Part shown: piece by piece, positions 43,172-50,934 of the stretch
Position numbering within the stretch: the first letter of the stretch is position 1
How the letters are laid out: each line of letters opens with the position of its first letter
From: UBA946 sp031550725
GTDB lineage: Bacteria; Bacillota; Clostridia; Oscillospirales; Ruminococcaceae
Direction: 5' to 3'
NCBI GenBank assembly: GCA_031550725.1
Contig: JAVBOH010000021.1
Coordinates: 62,001-126,000, forward strand
DNA: 64,000 bases
Program-made: the position numbers and the translations under genes
Notes under the pieces: generated by a model
What the model saw: only the letters and a program-made list of their open reading frames with translations
What the model was told of the DNA's origin: nothing
Databases searched by the model: none

Positions 43172-44062
43172 TTAATTTCCTCCCAACTTCTTAACAGGAA
43201 TATATAAATCAACCTGTGCCGATGAAGACTGGCAGTCCCAACGCTCATCATAAAATTCAAAATCTGCACATAGCTCGTCAGACAAGCAGTATTCCGAATT
43301 TGGCAGCCATATATCATAAATATAACGAAAAGCTTGTCCTATTTCACCGTTAGAATTGTTACCGTTAACAGTGAAAACTGCATACAAGGACGTTGGAATT
43401 TCCTTTACAAACATACCCTCAGGAATGTTATGTTCATCTCTAACTTCAACAGCTGCCATATAATAAAATGACATTGGATCAGGACAAAAATCCACGGAAT
43501 AATCCTCAAAACCATACATCTCGTTTGGATTTATCCTGTCAAACTTGTCGAAATTAGCCTTCAGTTCACTCCACGCCTCACCAATTACATTCCAACCGTT
43601 TTTCGTATGCTTTCGTGAACCAGCAAGAATAAACGCTTCTTTTGTGATAAATCTAGGCTCCATAATATAATCTCCTTTAAAATGAATTCGTTTTTCATAA
43701 CTGGAGATAATAGTCTGAACACTTTTGAAATCAATATGAAGCTGTCTTTTCCTAACATCTGATGGCAAAGTACCAAAGGTTTCTTTGAAAATCCGATTGA
43801 AAGTTTGAATACTGTTAAATCCACAGTCATAACAAACGTTTGTTACAGTTTTATCCGTATTCACAAGCTCCAAGAACGCAGTACCTAACCTGCGTTTCTT
43901 TAAATAATCAGTTATGGTTTGTCCTGTCACAGAAGAAAAAATCTTGTGAAAATGAAAGGATGAATAACTAAATTTGTCTGCTATTGTTTCAAATGTAATG
44001 TCATCAGTTAAATGCGCATCAATATAAATTAATACAGTTTCTATGAGCTGCAAGTTGTTCAT
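43172..44062 (-). CDS. AraC-family regulator with GyrI-like effector domain
   Basis: About 296 residues. AraC HTH pair (4-100): ITFETIADKFSYSSFHFHKIFSSVTGQTITDYLKKRRLG and VCYDCGFNSIQTFNRIFKETFGTLPSD. Effector-binding domain from about 130 (PRFITKEAFILAGSRKHT...SSAQVDLYIPVKKLG). Start at 44062 with GGAGGTGAGCAT. Ends 1 bp from the GNAT start, so it probably senses a compound that the GNAT enzyme acetylates (inference). Confidence 0.92.
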   Translation of the reverse strand: MNNLQLIETVLIYIDAHLTDDITFETIADKFSYSSFHFHKIFSSVTGQTITDYLKKRRLGTAFLELVNTDKTVTNVCYDCGFNSIQTFNRIFKETFGTLPSDVRKRQLHIDFKSVQTIISSYEKRIHFKGDYIMEPRFITKEAFILAGSRKHTKNGWNVIGEAWSELKANFDKFDRINPNEMYGFEDYSVDFCPDPMSFYYMAAVEVRDEHNIPEGMFVKEIPTSLYAVFTVNGNNSNGEIGQAFRYIYDIWLPNSEYCLSDELCADFEFYDERWDCQSSSAQVDLYIPVKKLGGN

Positions 44063-44166
44063 ATGCTCACCTCCGATACGATAAGTATACATGAAATTTG
44101 TATGCTTGTATTATCATTTCTTGTGGTTTTATATATTATTGAACATTATTGCTACTTTGTTATTAG

Positions 44167-44298
44167 TTAAATATTTCTCTCCATATACCCACAAGTAAAC
44201 GGAAAGAAATCAAATTTTTCTGTTCCAGTATGAACAAATCCATACACTTCATACCACTTATGAAGTGTAACATTTTCTTCAACTATACCTATTTTCAT
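44167..44298 (-). pseudogene. GNAT acetyltransferase C-terminal fragment
   Basis: 43 codons: MKIGIVEENVTLHKWYEVYGFVHTG.KFDFFPFTCGYMERNI. This is the closing part (WYE..GF..TG.K.F.FFPFT.GYMER) of a GNAT family common in Clostridia. The N-terminal two-thirds and the acetyl-CoA loop are absent. Confidence 0.65.
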
Positions 44299-44318
44299 TT
44301 TTGTACATCCCATTACTT

Positions 44319-44861
44319 TTATGTTATTACGCAATAATCATCATTCCACAACTGCACTTCAATATAATAATGCTTTTCAACAATCTCTTTCATAAAATCA
44401 TCAATCGAGCTATCATAATCATGCAAAATATCCGACAACATTTCTTTAGTATACATTGTAAGCTTGCCATCACGCATATATGCTGACATACTGTCACCTA
44501 ATGTAAAACTGATATATTCGGACGGTATATTTTCAAGTTTGATTTTATTTATAGTGCCATTTCCAAACCATTTATCAAGATAATCACAGCCATGCAAAAC
44601 AAACGATAACGGATGTTTTTCTTTAGGATTTCCACCAAGTGAAACGAAGAAATCATATAAATATTCGTCCTGTTTCATTCTGCGAGGATAATAATTTTCA
44701 AAGTCAGCAAAGCGAATAAAAGCAGTAGTGTCAGGATTGTTTTCAGCCATTTTATATGCAGTTTCAAAAGCTTCGTCTTTTGGTAATCTGCAAATATTCA
44801 GAAAGGGAACACAGTTTGGGTGACAATAGTTTACTATGTATAGGTCGTTAATGTTTATCAT
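44319..44861 (-). CDS. Conserved protein of unknown function
   Basis: About 180 residues, soluble, without a recognised domain: ...FLNICRLPKDEAFETAYKMAENNPDTTAFIRFADFENYYPRRMKQDEYLYDFFVSLGGNPKEKHPLSFVLHGCDYLDKWFG. GAGGTGTCACAC places the start at 44861. It lies 13 bp after a VOC-family gene, so likely one operon. Confidence 0.7.
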   Translation of the reverse strand: MININDLYIVNYCHPNCVPFLNICRLPKDEAFETAYKMAENNPDTTAFIRFADFENYYPRRMKQDEYLYDFFVSLGGNPKEKHPLSFVLHGCDYLDKWFGNGTINKIKLENIPSEYISFTLGDSMSAYMRDGKLTMYTKEMLSDILHDYDSSIDDFMKEIVEKHYYIEVQLWNDDYCVIT

Positions 44862-44874
44862 GTGTGACACCTCA

Positions 44875-45222
44875 TTATAAAACCATAATTATATTCCCAT
44901 CAGGGTCATTGAATACTAACTCCTGCCCACCCCAATCCGCAGCTCTTGGTGGATTTATATCAATACCTTTGCCTATGATTTTCTCATATGTTGCTTGTAA
45001 ATCGTCAGTATTAAAAACAATTGTAATATAACCAGCTGTAGATTTGCCCCATACATTTTCATCCCATATACAAATACTGCCTTGATTTTCAAGTGCACCT
45101 AAATTCCAACCATCATAATCATCATTTTGAATGAATACTGGAAATTCAATTGTACGATAAAATTCTGCTAGTGCTTTTGGATTTTTTGAAGTGATATTCA
45201 CGCATGATAGTTTTATTGACAT
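44875..45222 (-). CDS. VOC-family (glyoxalase/bleomycin-resistance fold) protein
   Basis: 115 residues, single VOC module. ITSKNPKALAEFYRTIEFPVF is the first beta-alpha unit, and the end WGGQELVFNDPDGNIIMVL carries the usual DPDGN motif with the Glu metal-ligand position. Could be an isomerase, dioxygenase or drug-binding protein. A CTTTC-rich (AAGGG) site precedes the start. Confidence 0.88.
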   Translation of the reverse strand: MSIKLSCVNITSKNPKALAEFYRTIEFPVFIQNDDYDGWNLGALENQGSICIWDENVWGKSTAGYITIVFNTDDLQATYEKIIGKGIDINPPRAADWGGQELVFNDPDGNIIMVL

Positions 45223-45260
45223 AAGAAACTCCCTTTCATAATTGAGTATTATAATAACTA

Positions 45261-45848
45261 TTATTTAAATGCTTTTCGCACAACAACTTTGCCTTCTTGT
45301 TCAGAATATTTAATAAATCCACATTTTTCAAACATAGCCAAAGAACCACGAAAATCATGTGGTACATCATCAAAATTTTTGTTGACATAAGCTTCAACAA
45401 AATCAAATTCTTCATCAGCAGCATTCATACAAGCTCGTTCAAGCAATTTTGTAGCTACACCCATTCTTTTCATTTCTGGCTTTATTACAAAGCAAAATAT
45501 GGATTTAACTTTAATATCTGCACTATATTCCTCTATCTCCCAAAATGAACGAAGATAATTTACACAACCCTGACAATTCGCATTCGCATTGCACCAGCCA
45601 ATGATTTCGTCACCATGATAAGCAAGGTATCCTTGTAAACTGCCATTTTTGACGTACTTAATGGCTTTATCTCGTCTTTCTTTAAGAGTAGGGAACCAAT
45701 CACCCTCATTAACATAAGAATCATCACTGCGCCATGTTACACAATAGCATTTGTTTTCATCAATGTTAACGTCATGTGGTGTTACATCAAAAAAATGTAC
45801 ATAATCTTCTGCAAGGTCTGGTGTTAATTTTCGGATTTCGATGTTCAT
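45261..45848 (-). CDS. GNAT-family acetyltransferase
   Basis: 195 residues. EIRKLTPDLAEDYVHFFDVTPH...CYCVTW is typical of a GNAT branch often listed as YjdJ-type or unknown; FCFVIKPEMKRMGVATKLLERACMNA is the acetyl-CoA loop and MFEKCGFIKYSEQEG the last strand. Substrate unknown. GGAAGTATCCT gives the ribosome site. Confidence 0.87.
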   Translation of the reverse strand: MNIEIRKLTPDLAEDYVHFFDVTPHDVNIDENKCYCVTWRSDDSYVNEGDWFPTLKERRDKAIKYVKNGSLQGYLAYHGDEIIGWCNANANCQGCVNYLRSFWEIEEYSADIKVKSIFCFVIKPEMKRMGVATKLLERACMNAADEEFDFVEAYVNKNFDDVPHDFRGSLAMFEKCGFIKYSEQEGKVVVRKAFK

Positions 45849-45885
45849 AGGATACTTCCTTTCATTATCATGATAACATATAAGT

Positions 45886-46758
45886 TTATTTAACTACCTT
45901 ATACCATGTTGGAACAACATTTTGCATATTATCATACCAACTCAAAATTTCTTTACATTGATTTTTCATTGTATCAATCTCCCCTTTTCCAAAAGGAACT
46001 GCCCATGGTAAAGATCCGAGTGTATTACTTGATACATATAGTGCTAAAAGTCTCCAAAAATCCATTGGAACATCAGAATTAAAATAACCATTAACCATAC
46101 CAGTAGCAAAGAATGGTGCTTTCTGTGCACACCACACAATACGATTAAATTCTTCCCATGGATCACCAAAATCATATCGATCAAAATCGATGATTCTTAG
46201 TTCACCTGATTTAGTTATCATCATATTGCCAATATGATAATCACCATGCTGAAACACTTGCGGACGGTCTTTTAAAAGATGCCTATTGTTTTCTATATAA
46301 TCTAAAATACTATCAATATTATCATATTTAATCGGACATTCAGCATACATTTTAAGCTTCATATCAATCCTTTTATTGAAACGACTTTCCCAATTTTCTT
46401 GCTCTAGCGGAGCAGGAATTGAATGAATAACTTTTAATATTTCACCCGATTTAACACCATAATTATATGTATCTTCATCTGATAAATTTATTATAAAATC
46501 TTCAGCATCATTACCATCAATCCATGTTTGAATCATATAAATACCCTCATCGCATGTGCCAAATTCCAATGGCTCACAAATAGGTACACCAAGTTCAGCG
46601 ACTTGCTGCTGCATACGAAACATTTCATGCCTGGTTGAACTCTTTTCCGTTGGGGTTATTCGCAGTAGATATTTTGTACCATCTTCTGTTACAGCACAAT
46701 ATTTCTTATCACAAGACCAACCTTTTTCAATTAATGTCTTTGAAATGAAGTCAAACAT
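45886..46758 (-). CDS. Aminoglycoside phosphotransferase (APH)-family kinase
   Basis: About 290 residues. VFQHGDYHIGNMMI is the catalytic loop, LRIIDFDRYDFGDPWEEFNRIVWCA carries the metal site. Typical of a Clostridia group with unknown substrates. Start at 46758 after ATAGGAGAAGCCATT. No close neighbour on its transcript. Confidence 0.88.
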   Translation of the reverse strand: MFDFISKTLIEKGWSCDKKYCAVTEDGTKYLLRITPTEKSSTRHEMFRMQQQVAELGVPICEPLEFGTCDEGIYMIQTWIDGNDAEDFIINLSDEDTYNYGVKSGEILKVIHSIPAPLEQENWESRFNKRIDMKLKMYAECPIKYDNIDSILDYIENNRHLLKDRPQVFQHGDYHIGNMMITKSGELRIIDFDRYDFGDPWEEFNRIVWCAQKAPFFATGMVNGYFNSDVPMDFWRLLALYVSSNTLGSLPWAVPFGKGEIDTMKNQCKEILSWYDNMQNVVPTWYKVVK

Positions 46759-46847
46759 AATGGCTTCTCCTATCTTGATTTGGATATTGGTTTTATAAGT
46801 TAAGTATACCATAACTTAACAAACACTTCAAGGATAATTAATAAAAA

Positions 46848-46871
46848 AACCGTCCAATTTCTCGGACGGTT
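46848..46871 (-). terminator. Repeated terminator, copy 3
   Basis: AACCGTCC-AATTTCTC-GGACGGTT with a T7 run on the minus strand. Ends the MarR-FMN-flavodoxin operon. Confidence 0.85.
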
Positions 46872-46928
46872 AATAAGTGATATTCGTACATAACACATTT
46901 GTCAAGTCTATTATTAATGTAAAGCCTA

Positions 46929-47456
46929 TTAACAACGCACAAAATCAATAATATCCTTAAGATTACCTTTATCAGTCCAATCTTTGTTTGAGCCAATAGC
47001 TTCCATTAAAGCAGCTTCCCATGGTTCATAATCCGATGAGTTTTTATTTGAAACAGCTTTTTTCAGCATACCACACAGCAGTTTATCCTTAAAAGACATA
47101 GCATCTTCATTCCATGCACCACGACAATAAAAACATGGTATTTTATTTAGATTTCCTGTAAAATGACGATTTCTAAGTTCATTCATAGCTTTTTCGTCAT
47201 ATGGTGATGCACCAACAGCAAATACAATTATCTTCTTGCCAGTAAGTTTATTATAATTCTTTTTAAGAAAGGATATTCCTAAAATTCCACCTGCATAGAT
47301 ACCCCCACCTAAAATAACAGTATTGTATTGCATAACTTTTGAAATATCAGCATGTTTTGTTTCAATTATATCACATGAAAGCTCATCATACAGCCATTCA
47401 GCATATGTTTTAGTCGCACCATATTTAGATTGATAAAGTATAACTGTTTTATTCAT
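46929..47456 (-). CDS. Flavodoxin-domain protein
   Basis: About 175 residues. ILYQSKYGATKTYAEWL is the FMN phosphate loop, VILGGGIYAGGILGISFLKKN the second contact, as in HemG-like flavodoxins. Likely passes electrons or oxidises a small molecule. Start at 47456, AGTAGGAATTAAT ahead; the gene upstream encodes an FMN-binding-domain membrane protein and ends at 47471, suggesting a redox pair. Confidence 0.88.
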   Translation of the reverse strand: MNKTVILYQSKYGATKTYAEWLYDELSCDIIETKHADISKVMQYNTVILGGGIYAGGILGISFLKKNYNKLTGKKIIVFAVGASPYDEKAMNELRNRHFTGNLNKIPCFYCRGAWNEDAMSFKDKLLCGMLKKAVSNKNSSDYEPWEAALMEAIGSNKDWTDKGNLKDIIDFVRC

Positions 47457-47470
47457 ATTAATTCCTACTT

Positions 47471-47863
47471 TCATTTCGATAAAGCATTTTCAACTGCTTT
47501 TAAGATTGTTTGAGAGCTTGCTGTTGCACCAGAAATTACATCTAATTCAATGCTTTGATTATCCACAATGTTATTTGTAATCACCTCGGCAGATTGCCCT
47601 TTACCATTATCATGTTCAATAATATGTACAGCAATAATCGAATGATTTTTCACTTCAACATTAACTTTTACATATACAAGTCCATTATCACATTCACCCT
47701 GATAAGTACCATCTGCAAGTGTTGTCAGATTATAGCTTGAATCACTGACATGCAAAGGTTTTGGAAGATTTACAAATATCAAAATAACCATAATTATTAG
47801 TAATAACAACAGAATAGATATTACCCAAAAGATAGGTCGCCGATAACTTTTCTTTTTCATCAT
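47471..47863 (-). CDS. Membrane-anchored FMN-binding domain protein
   Basis: 130 residues: one N-terminal membrane helix (about 9-31), then an extracytoplasmic FMN_bind domain with DVISGATASSQTILKAVENAL at the end, where the Thr in SGAT is the position to which FMN is covalently linked by ApbE-type transferases. Overlaps the MarR gene by 4 nt (ATGA). Probably an electron shuttle with the flavodoxin. Confidence 0.88.
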   Translation of the reverse strand: MMKKKSYRRPIFWVISILLLLLIIMVILIFVNLPKPLHVSDSSYNLTTLADGTYQGECDNGLVYVKVNVEVKNHSIIAVHIIEHDNGKGQSAEVITNNIVDNQSIELDVISGATASSQTILKAVENALSK

Positions 47864-48315
47864 TTAAGCCCCTCCTGCATAATTTCAAGATTTTTAACCA
47901 TCTTTTTTAATACATCACCAGCTATATCAAGTTCATTCTGACTTATATCATCATATAAACGTTCAAGAAAATCCTGTGCATTCTGAGCAGTTTGTTCTGC
48001 ATATTTATATCCTAATTCTGTAATGAGTACACTCCGACTGCGATGGTCGGTGGTGCTATCTTCAAGTGCTACAATACCTTCACGTTCCATAGCAATCAAC
48101 ATTTTAGTAATGTTCTGACGTGTGGAATCTATACATTCTGCAATCTGTGTAATCGTCGGTGGTGGCTCTGTTGGTAAATCTAAAATATTGCGAAGTAAAA
48201 ACCATTGTTTTGTTGATATTCCCTCAACATATGAATCAGCAACAAATTGAAGTTTATTTGCGAGCAAAAATGTACCACCAAATAAGAGATGTTTACTATT
48301 TTTAGATGGTTTCAT
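47860..48315 (-). CDS. MarR-family regulator
   Basis: 151 residues. Winged helix in the middle: STKQWFLLRNILDLPTEPPPTITQIAECIDSTRQNITKMLIAMEREGIVALE, then DHRSRSVLITELG as the wing. First gene of an operon with the FMN-binding and flavodoxin proteins, so it likely represses it in response to a redox or phenolic signal. AGGAGGATTATT precedes the ATG. Confidence 0.92.
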   Translation of the reverse strand: MKPSKNSKHLLFGGTFLLANKLQFVADSYVEGISTKQWFLLRNILDLPTEPPPTITQIAECIDSTRQNITKMLIAMEREGIVALEDSTTDHRSRSVLITELGYKYAEQTAQNAQDFLERLYDDISQNELDIAGDVLKKMVKNLEIMQEGLK

Positions 48316-48409
48316 AATAATCCTCCTAGCCTAATAATACGCAACCCATTGCATATTATATACGAAAGATTACATAATGTCAATACTTTTTGTGAAATTG
48401 GGTATAAAA

Positions 48410-48432
48410 AACCGTCCAATTTCTCGGACGGT
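48410..48432 (-). terminator. Repeated terminator, copy 4
   Basis: AACCGTCC-AATTTCTC-GGACGGT with T5 on the minus strand. Ends the MarR-PNPOx operon at 48441-49326. Confidence 0.85.
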
Positions 48433-48440
48433 CACAAACA

Positions 48441-48872
48441 TTATAACTCATCAATCGGCAAAGTCACATTACTAAGCCCATGATAATAATTAACCTTTTC
48501 GGCAGTGAATTTATACACACAATAATCCTCATCATCAATACCCTTTGGATAGTATATTTCAAAACCCTCACGCCACAAAAACGCCTTTGTTTCATGGTCT
48601 GTGCATACTTCCATTGTTCCAGTAAACAACGCACCCTTGTATTTATTAACCGTTTCATCTGAATAATAAACGGATGCTTTAGGGTTTTTAAGAAACTGTG
48701 CTACACGCTTTGAGCTTGTATTTGTAGAAAAATATTGTGTTTTCATATCATCGTGTTCAAGGACAAGCATACCCTTTGTTTGTGGAAAACCATTTTCGTC
48801 AACCGAGCAAATATAAGCGATGTGTGCATTATTACGTAATGAACGAATTTCGGATTTTATAACACTATTCAT
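48441..48872 (-). CDS. Pyridoxamine 5'-phosphate oxidase family protein
   Basis: About 143 residues. HIAYICSVDENGFPQTKGMLVLEHDDMKTQYFSTNTSSKRVAQFLKNPKASVYY is the FMN-binding split barrel. Start at 48872 with AAGGAGTCTAATA; overlaps the MarR gene end by 8 nt, so coupled. Substrate unknown. Confidence 0.88.
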   Translation of the reverse strand: MNSVIKSEIRSLRNNAHIAYICSVDENGFPQTKGMLVLEHDDMKTQYFSTNTSSKRVAQFLKNPKASVYYSDETVNKYKGALFTGTMEVCTDHETKAFLWREGFEIYYPKGIDDEDYCVYKFTAEKVNYYHGLSNVTLPIDEL

Positions 48873-49326
48873 TATTAGACTCCTTTTTTGTAAGATTTTT
48901 AAGAACTTTCCTAAGACTATTTTCGAAAGCGAGTATTTCATCATCATCAAATCCCTCATAGAAAATTTCATTCATTTTTGAAGAAGCATCATTATACTGA
49001 CTTTCAAGACCTTTAGCAGTTTCAGTCATCTTAATACGAATTATTCTACGGTTATCCGTATCATGAATTCTTTGAATATGTCCTGACTTTTCTAATCTGT
49101 CGAGCATACTTGTCAACGTCGTTTTAGCAAGTCCAGTTTTTTCTGACAGTTCACTTATCGGTATATTATCGTTCTCCCACAACACAAAAAGAATACGTCC
49201 CTGTGCACCGTTAAACTGGTCTATACCATTCTCTATAAGCATTTTTTCAAATATTCTGCCTTGTATCTGCTTGATTTTGCTTATAAGAAATCCACCATTC
49301 GTTTTTTCTATCAGTACAATCACCAC
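48865..49326 (-). CDS. MarR-family regulator
   Basis: About 150 residues. FNGAQGRILFVLWENDNIPISELSEKTGLAKTTLTSMLDRLEKSGHIQRIHDTDNRRIIRIKMT is a full winged helix. The start is uncertain: AAAGGTGGTG is followed by GTG codons at 49326 and 49323 and by a CTG at 49314. Autoregulation is very likely, because a perfect 21-bp palindrome lies over its promoter. Confidence 0.9.
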   Translation of the reverse strand: MVIVLIEKTNGGFLISKIKQIQGRIFEKMLIENGIDQFNGAQGRILFVLWENDNIPISELSEKTGLAKTTLTSMLDRLEKSGHIQRIHDTDNRRIIRIKMTETAKGLESQYNDASSKMNEIFYEGFDDDEILAFENSLRKVLKNLTKKESNNE

Positions 49327-49334
49327 CTTTATGT

Positions 49335-49368
49335 TATATAGTATAATACTATATAGAACTATTGTCAA
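49335..49368 (-). promoter_or_regulatory. MarR promoter with perfect 21-bp operator
   Basis: On the minus strand TTGACA (49363-49368), 17 bp, TATACT (49340-49345). The palindrome TATATAGTAT-A-ATACTATATA (49335-49355) covers the -10 and part of the spacer, a typical MarR autorepression layout. Confidence 0.85.
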
Positions 49369-49476
49369 GTATTTCGACAGAATAAATTAGAAAAAAGCAT
49401 AACATTAATCAATATATTGATAATGTGTTACGAATTATATTGCATGACATACTCTTGTATCCTTGTAAAATGAATC

Positions 49477-49505
49477 TTGACTTTTGCCTTGTAAAGTATT
49501 AAAAT
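49477..49505 (+). promoter_or_regulatory. Integrase promoter
   Basis: TTGACT (49477-49482), 17 bp, TAAAAT (49500-49505). Flanked by an 8-bp inverted repeat ATGACATA (49444-49451)/TATGTCAT (49521-49528). Confidence 0.6.
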
Positions 49506-49560
49506 GTAAATATACAGGGGTATGTCATAAAAACTAAGATATCTAAGGAGGATATTATTT

Positions 49561-50028
49561 ATGGCTACCATTAGAAAAAGAGGAAACTCTTATCAGATTA
49601 GGGTTTCTGTCGGATACGATACCAGAGGCAATCATAAGGAACAGTCAATGACATGGAAACCAGAGGATGGTATGACTGAACGTCAAATCCAAAAGGAATT
49701 AAATCGTCAGGCTGTAATGTTTGAGGAAGCTTGTATGAAAGGTTTCAAGACATCTGCTGTCAAATTCGAGGAGCTTGCAGAGGAATGGTTTAATGAATAT
49801 GCAAAGTTTAACCTCAAAAGTACGACATACGAGCGAATGAAACAGCTTACGCATAGAGTGTATCCAGCTATCGGTCATCCGAACAATATGAAAACATATT
49901 TATTAAATCATATGAATAAAATTGTATATCCCCCTGCAAACAAGCACTGCCAAACGCATTTTTGCTTGGCAGTGCTTGTTTTTATGTTTATTCTAGATTC
50001 TTACACATATAATGAGAAATACTCATAA
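49561..50028 (+). pseudogene. Tyrosine integrase of an integrative element, truncated after the arm- and core-binding domains
   Basis: MATIRKRGNSYQIRVSVGYDTRGNHKEQSMTWKPEDGMTERQIQ is the arm-binding start of Tn916/ICE-type integrases; SAVKFEELAEEWFNEYAKFNLKSTTYERMKQL is the core-binding helix set. Similarity ends near residue 107 (HRVYPAIGH). The last ~48 residues are unrelated and the catalytic R-H-R-Y domain is missing. The partner excisionase stub is at 40357-40695. Confidence 0.85.
49941..49982. terminator. Terminator inside the integrase stub tail
   Basis: CAAGCACTGCCAA pairs with TTGGCAGTGCTTG around ACGCATTTTTGC, followed by TTTTTA. It lies between the integrase stub and the RADAR-like locus. 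Confidence 0.75.
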
Positions 50029-50056
50029 ATCCCATATATATACTTAATACAAATTA

Positions 50057-50734
50057 TCATTGATTGTCATCAGCATTATCTTTTATAAAATTAAACTTAA
50101 CATCAATTACGCCTTGCAAATCTTCAGCAAAGTATTGCATTTGTTTCTGTTTAATAATAACATCAAAATTAATAATATTAATAAACGCTAATAAAGTAGC
50201 GTAAACTATCAATGTGAGAAATATGAAAACGGATGCATATTCAGTGGATATTTTTGAATCAATGTATGCTTTTAATAATATCAGTATAACTGGTATAAAT
50301 AATATTTGCATCCATTTATTAATCATTTCAACCCACTTATTTCTTATACATTGTGTTTTATTGATTCTGTTGTTAATTCTATTTAAAATTTCAAGTATTT
50401 GTTCTTTAGTCTTTATTGAATTCTCTGAAAGTTTTTTGTAAAACCCGTCGCAATATTTTAAATATTCGTTAAATTTATCATTATGTGCATGTATGTTAAC
50501 CTTTTCAACTTTATAGCCCATCAATACAGTTGATATTAATTCTATAACTAATGGAATATAACTATATAATGAAATTTTTATTGTAAAATACATAATTAAA
50601 CTTGTAATAGCACACGACATAGCAATAAAAAACAAAACAAAAATAGACGGGGGGAGCTTATTAAGATTCATCCATATCCCATTTGTTTTTTCTTTTCTGT
50701 ATTCTAAATATTTATAAAGTATTAAAATTTCCAT
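50057..50734 (-). CDS. Four-helix membrane protein, possible RADAR accessory component
   Basis: About 225 residues. Helices at roughly 36-57 and 63-81, a cytosolic coiled coil (about 95-140), helices at 148-164 and 173-193, then an acidic tail. Two pairs of helices around a coiled coil resemble S-4TM/SLATT-type effectors, but I cannot assign the family firmly. ATG at 50734 has AAAAGGATAAATAAT ahead. It is last in a run after the 435-residue gene (gap 182 bp), and RADAR loci often carry a small membrane protein, so it probably belongs to the system. Confidence 0.6.
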   Translation of the reverse strand: MEILILYKYLEYRKEKTNGIWMNLNKLPPSIFVLFFIAMSCAITSLIMYFTIKISLYSYIPLVIELISTVLMGYKVEKVNIHAHNDKFNEYLKYCDGFYKKLSENSIKTKEQILEILNRINNRINKTQCIRNKWVEMINKWMQILFIPVILILLKAYIDSKISTEYASVFIFLTLIVYATLLAFINIINFDVIIKQKQMQYFAEDLQGVIDVKFNFIKDNADDNQ

Positions 50735-50934
50735 ATTATTTATCCTTTTCATTTTCTTAAAATTGTATATTAGTTTATAGGCTTTATATTGATTGTTAAG
50801 TCAATTATAAAGCCTACTACTTTACTGAATCACACAAAAATATTTACCTATATCAATAGAATAAGCTATTTTAAATAATGTATAAATTACTAATTATAAC
50901 ATTGTTGTTAATAATTAACCAAACAGAATATAAC

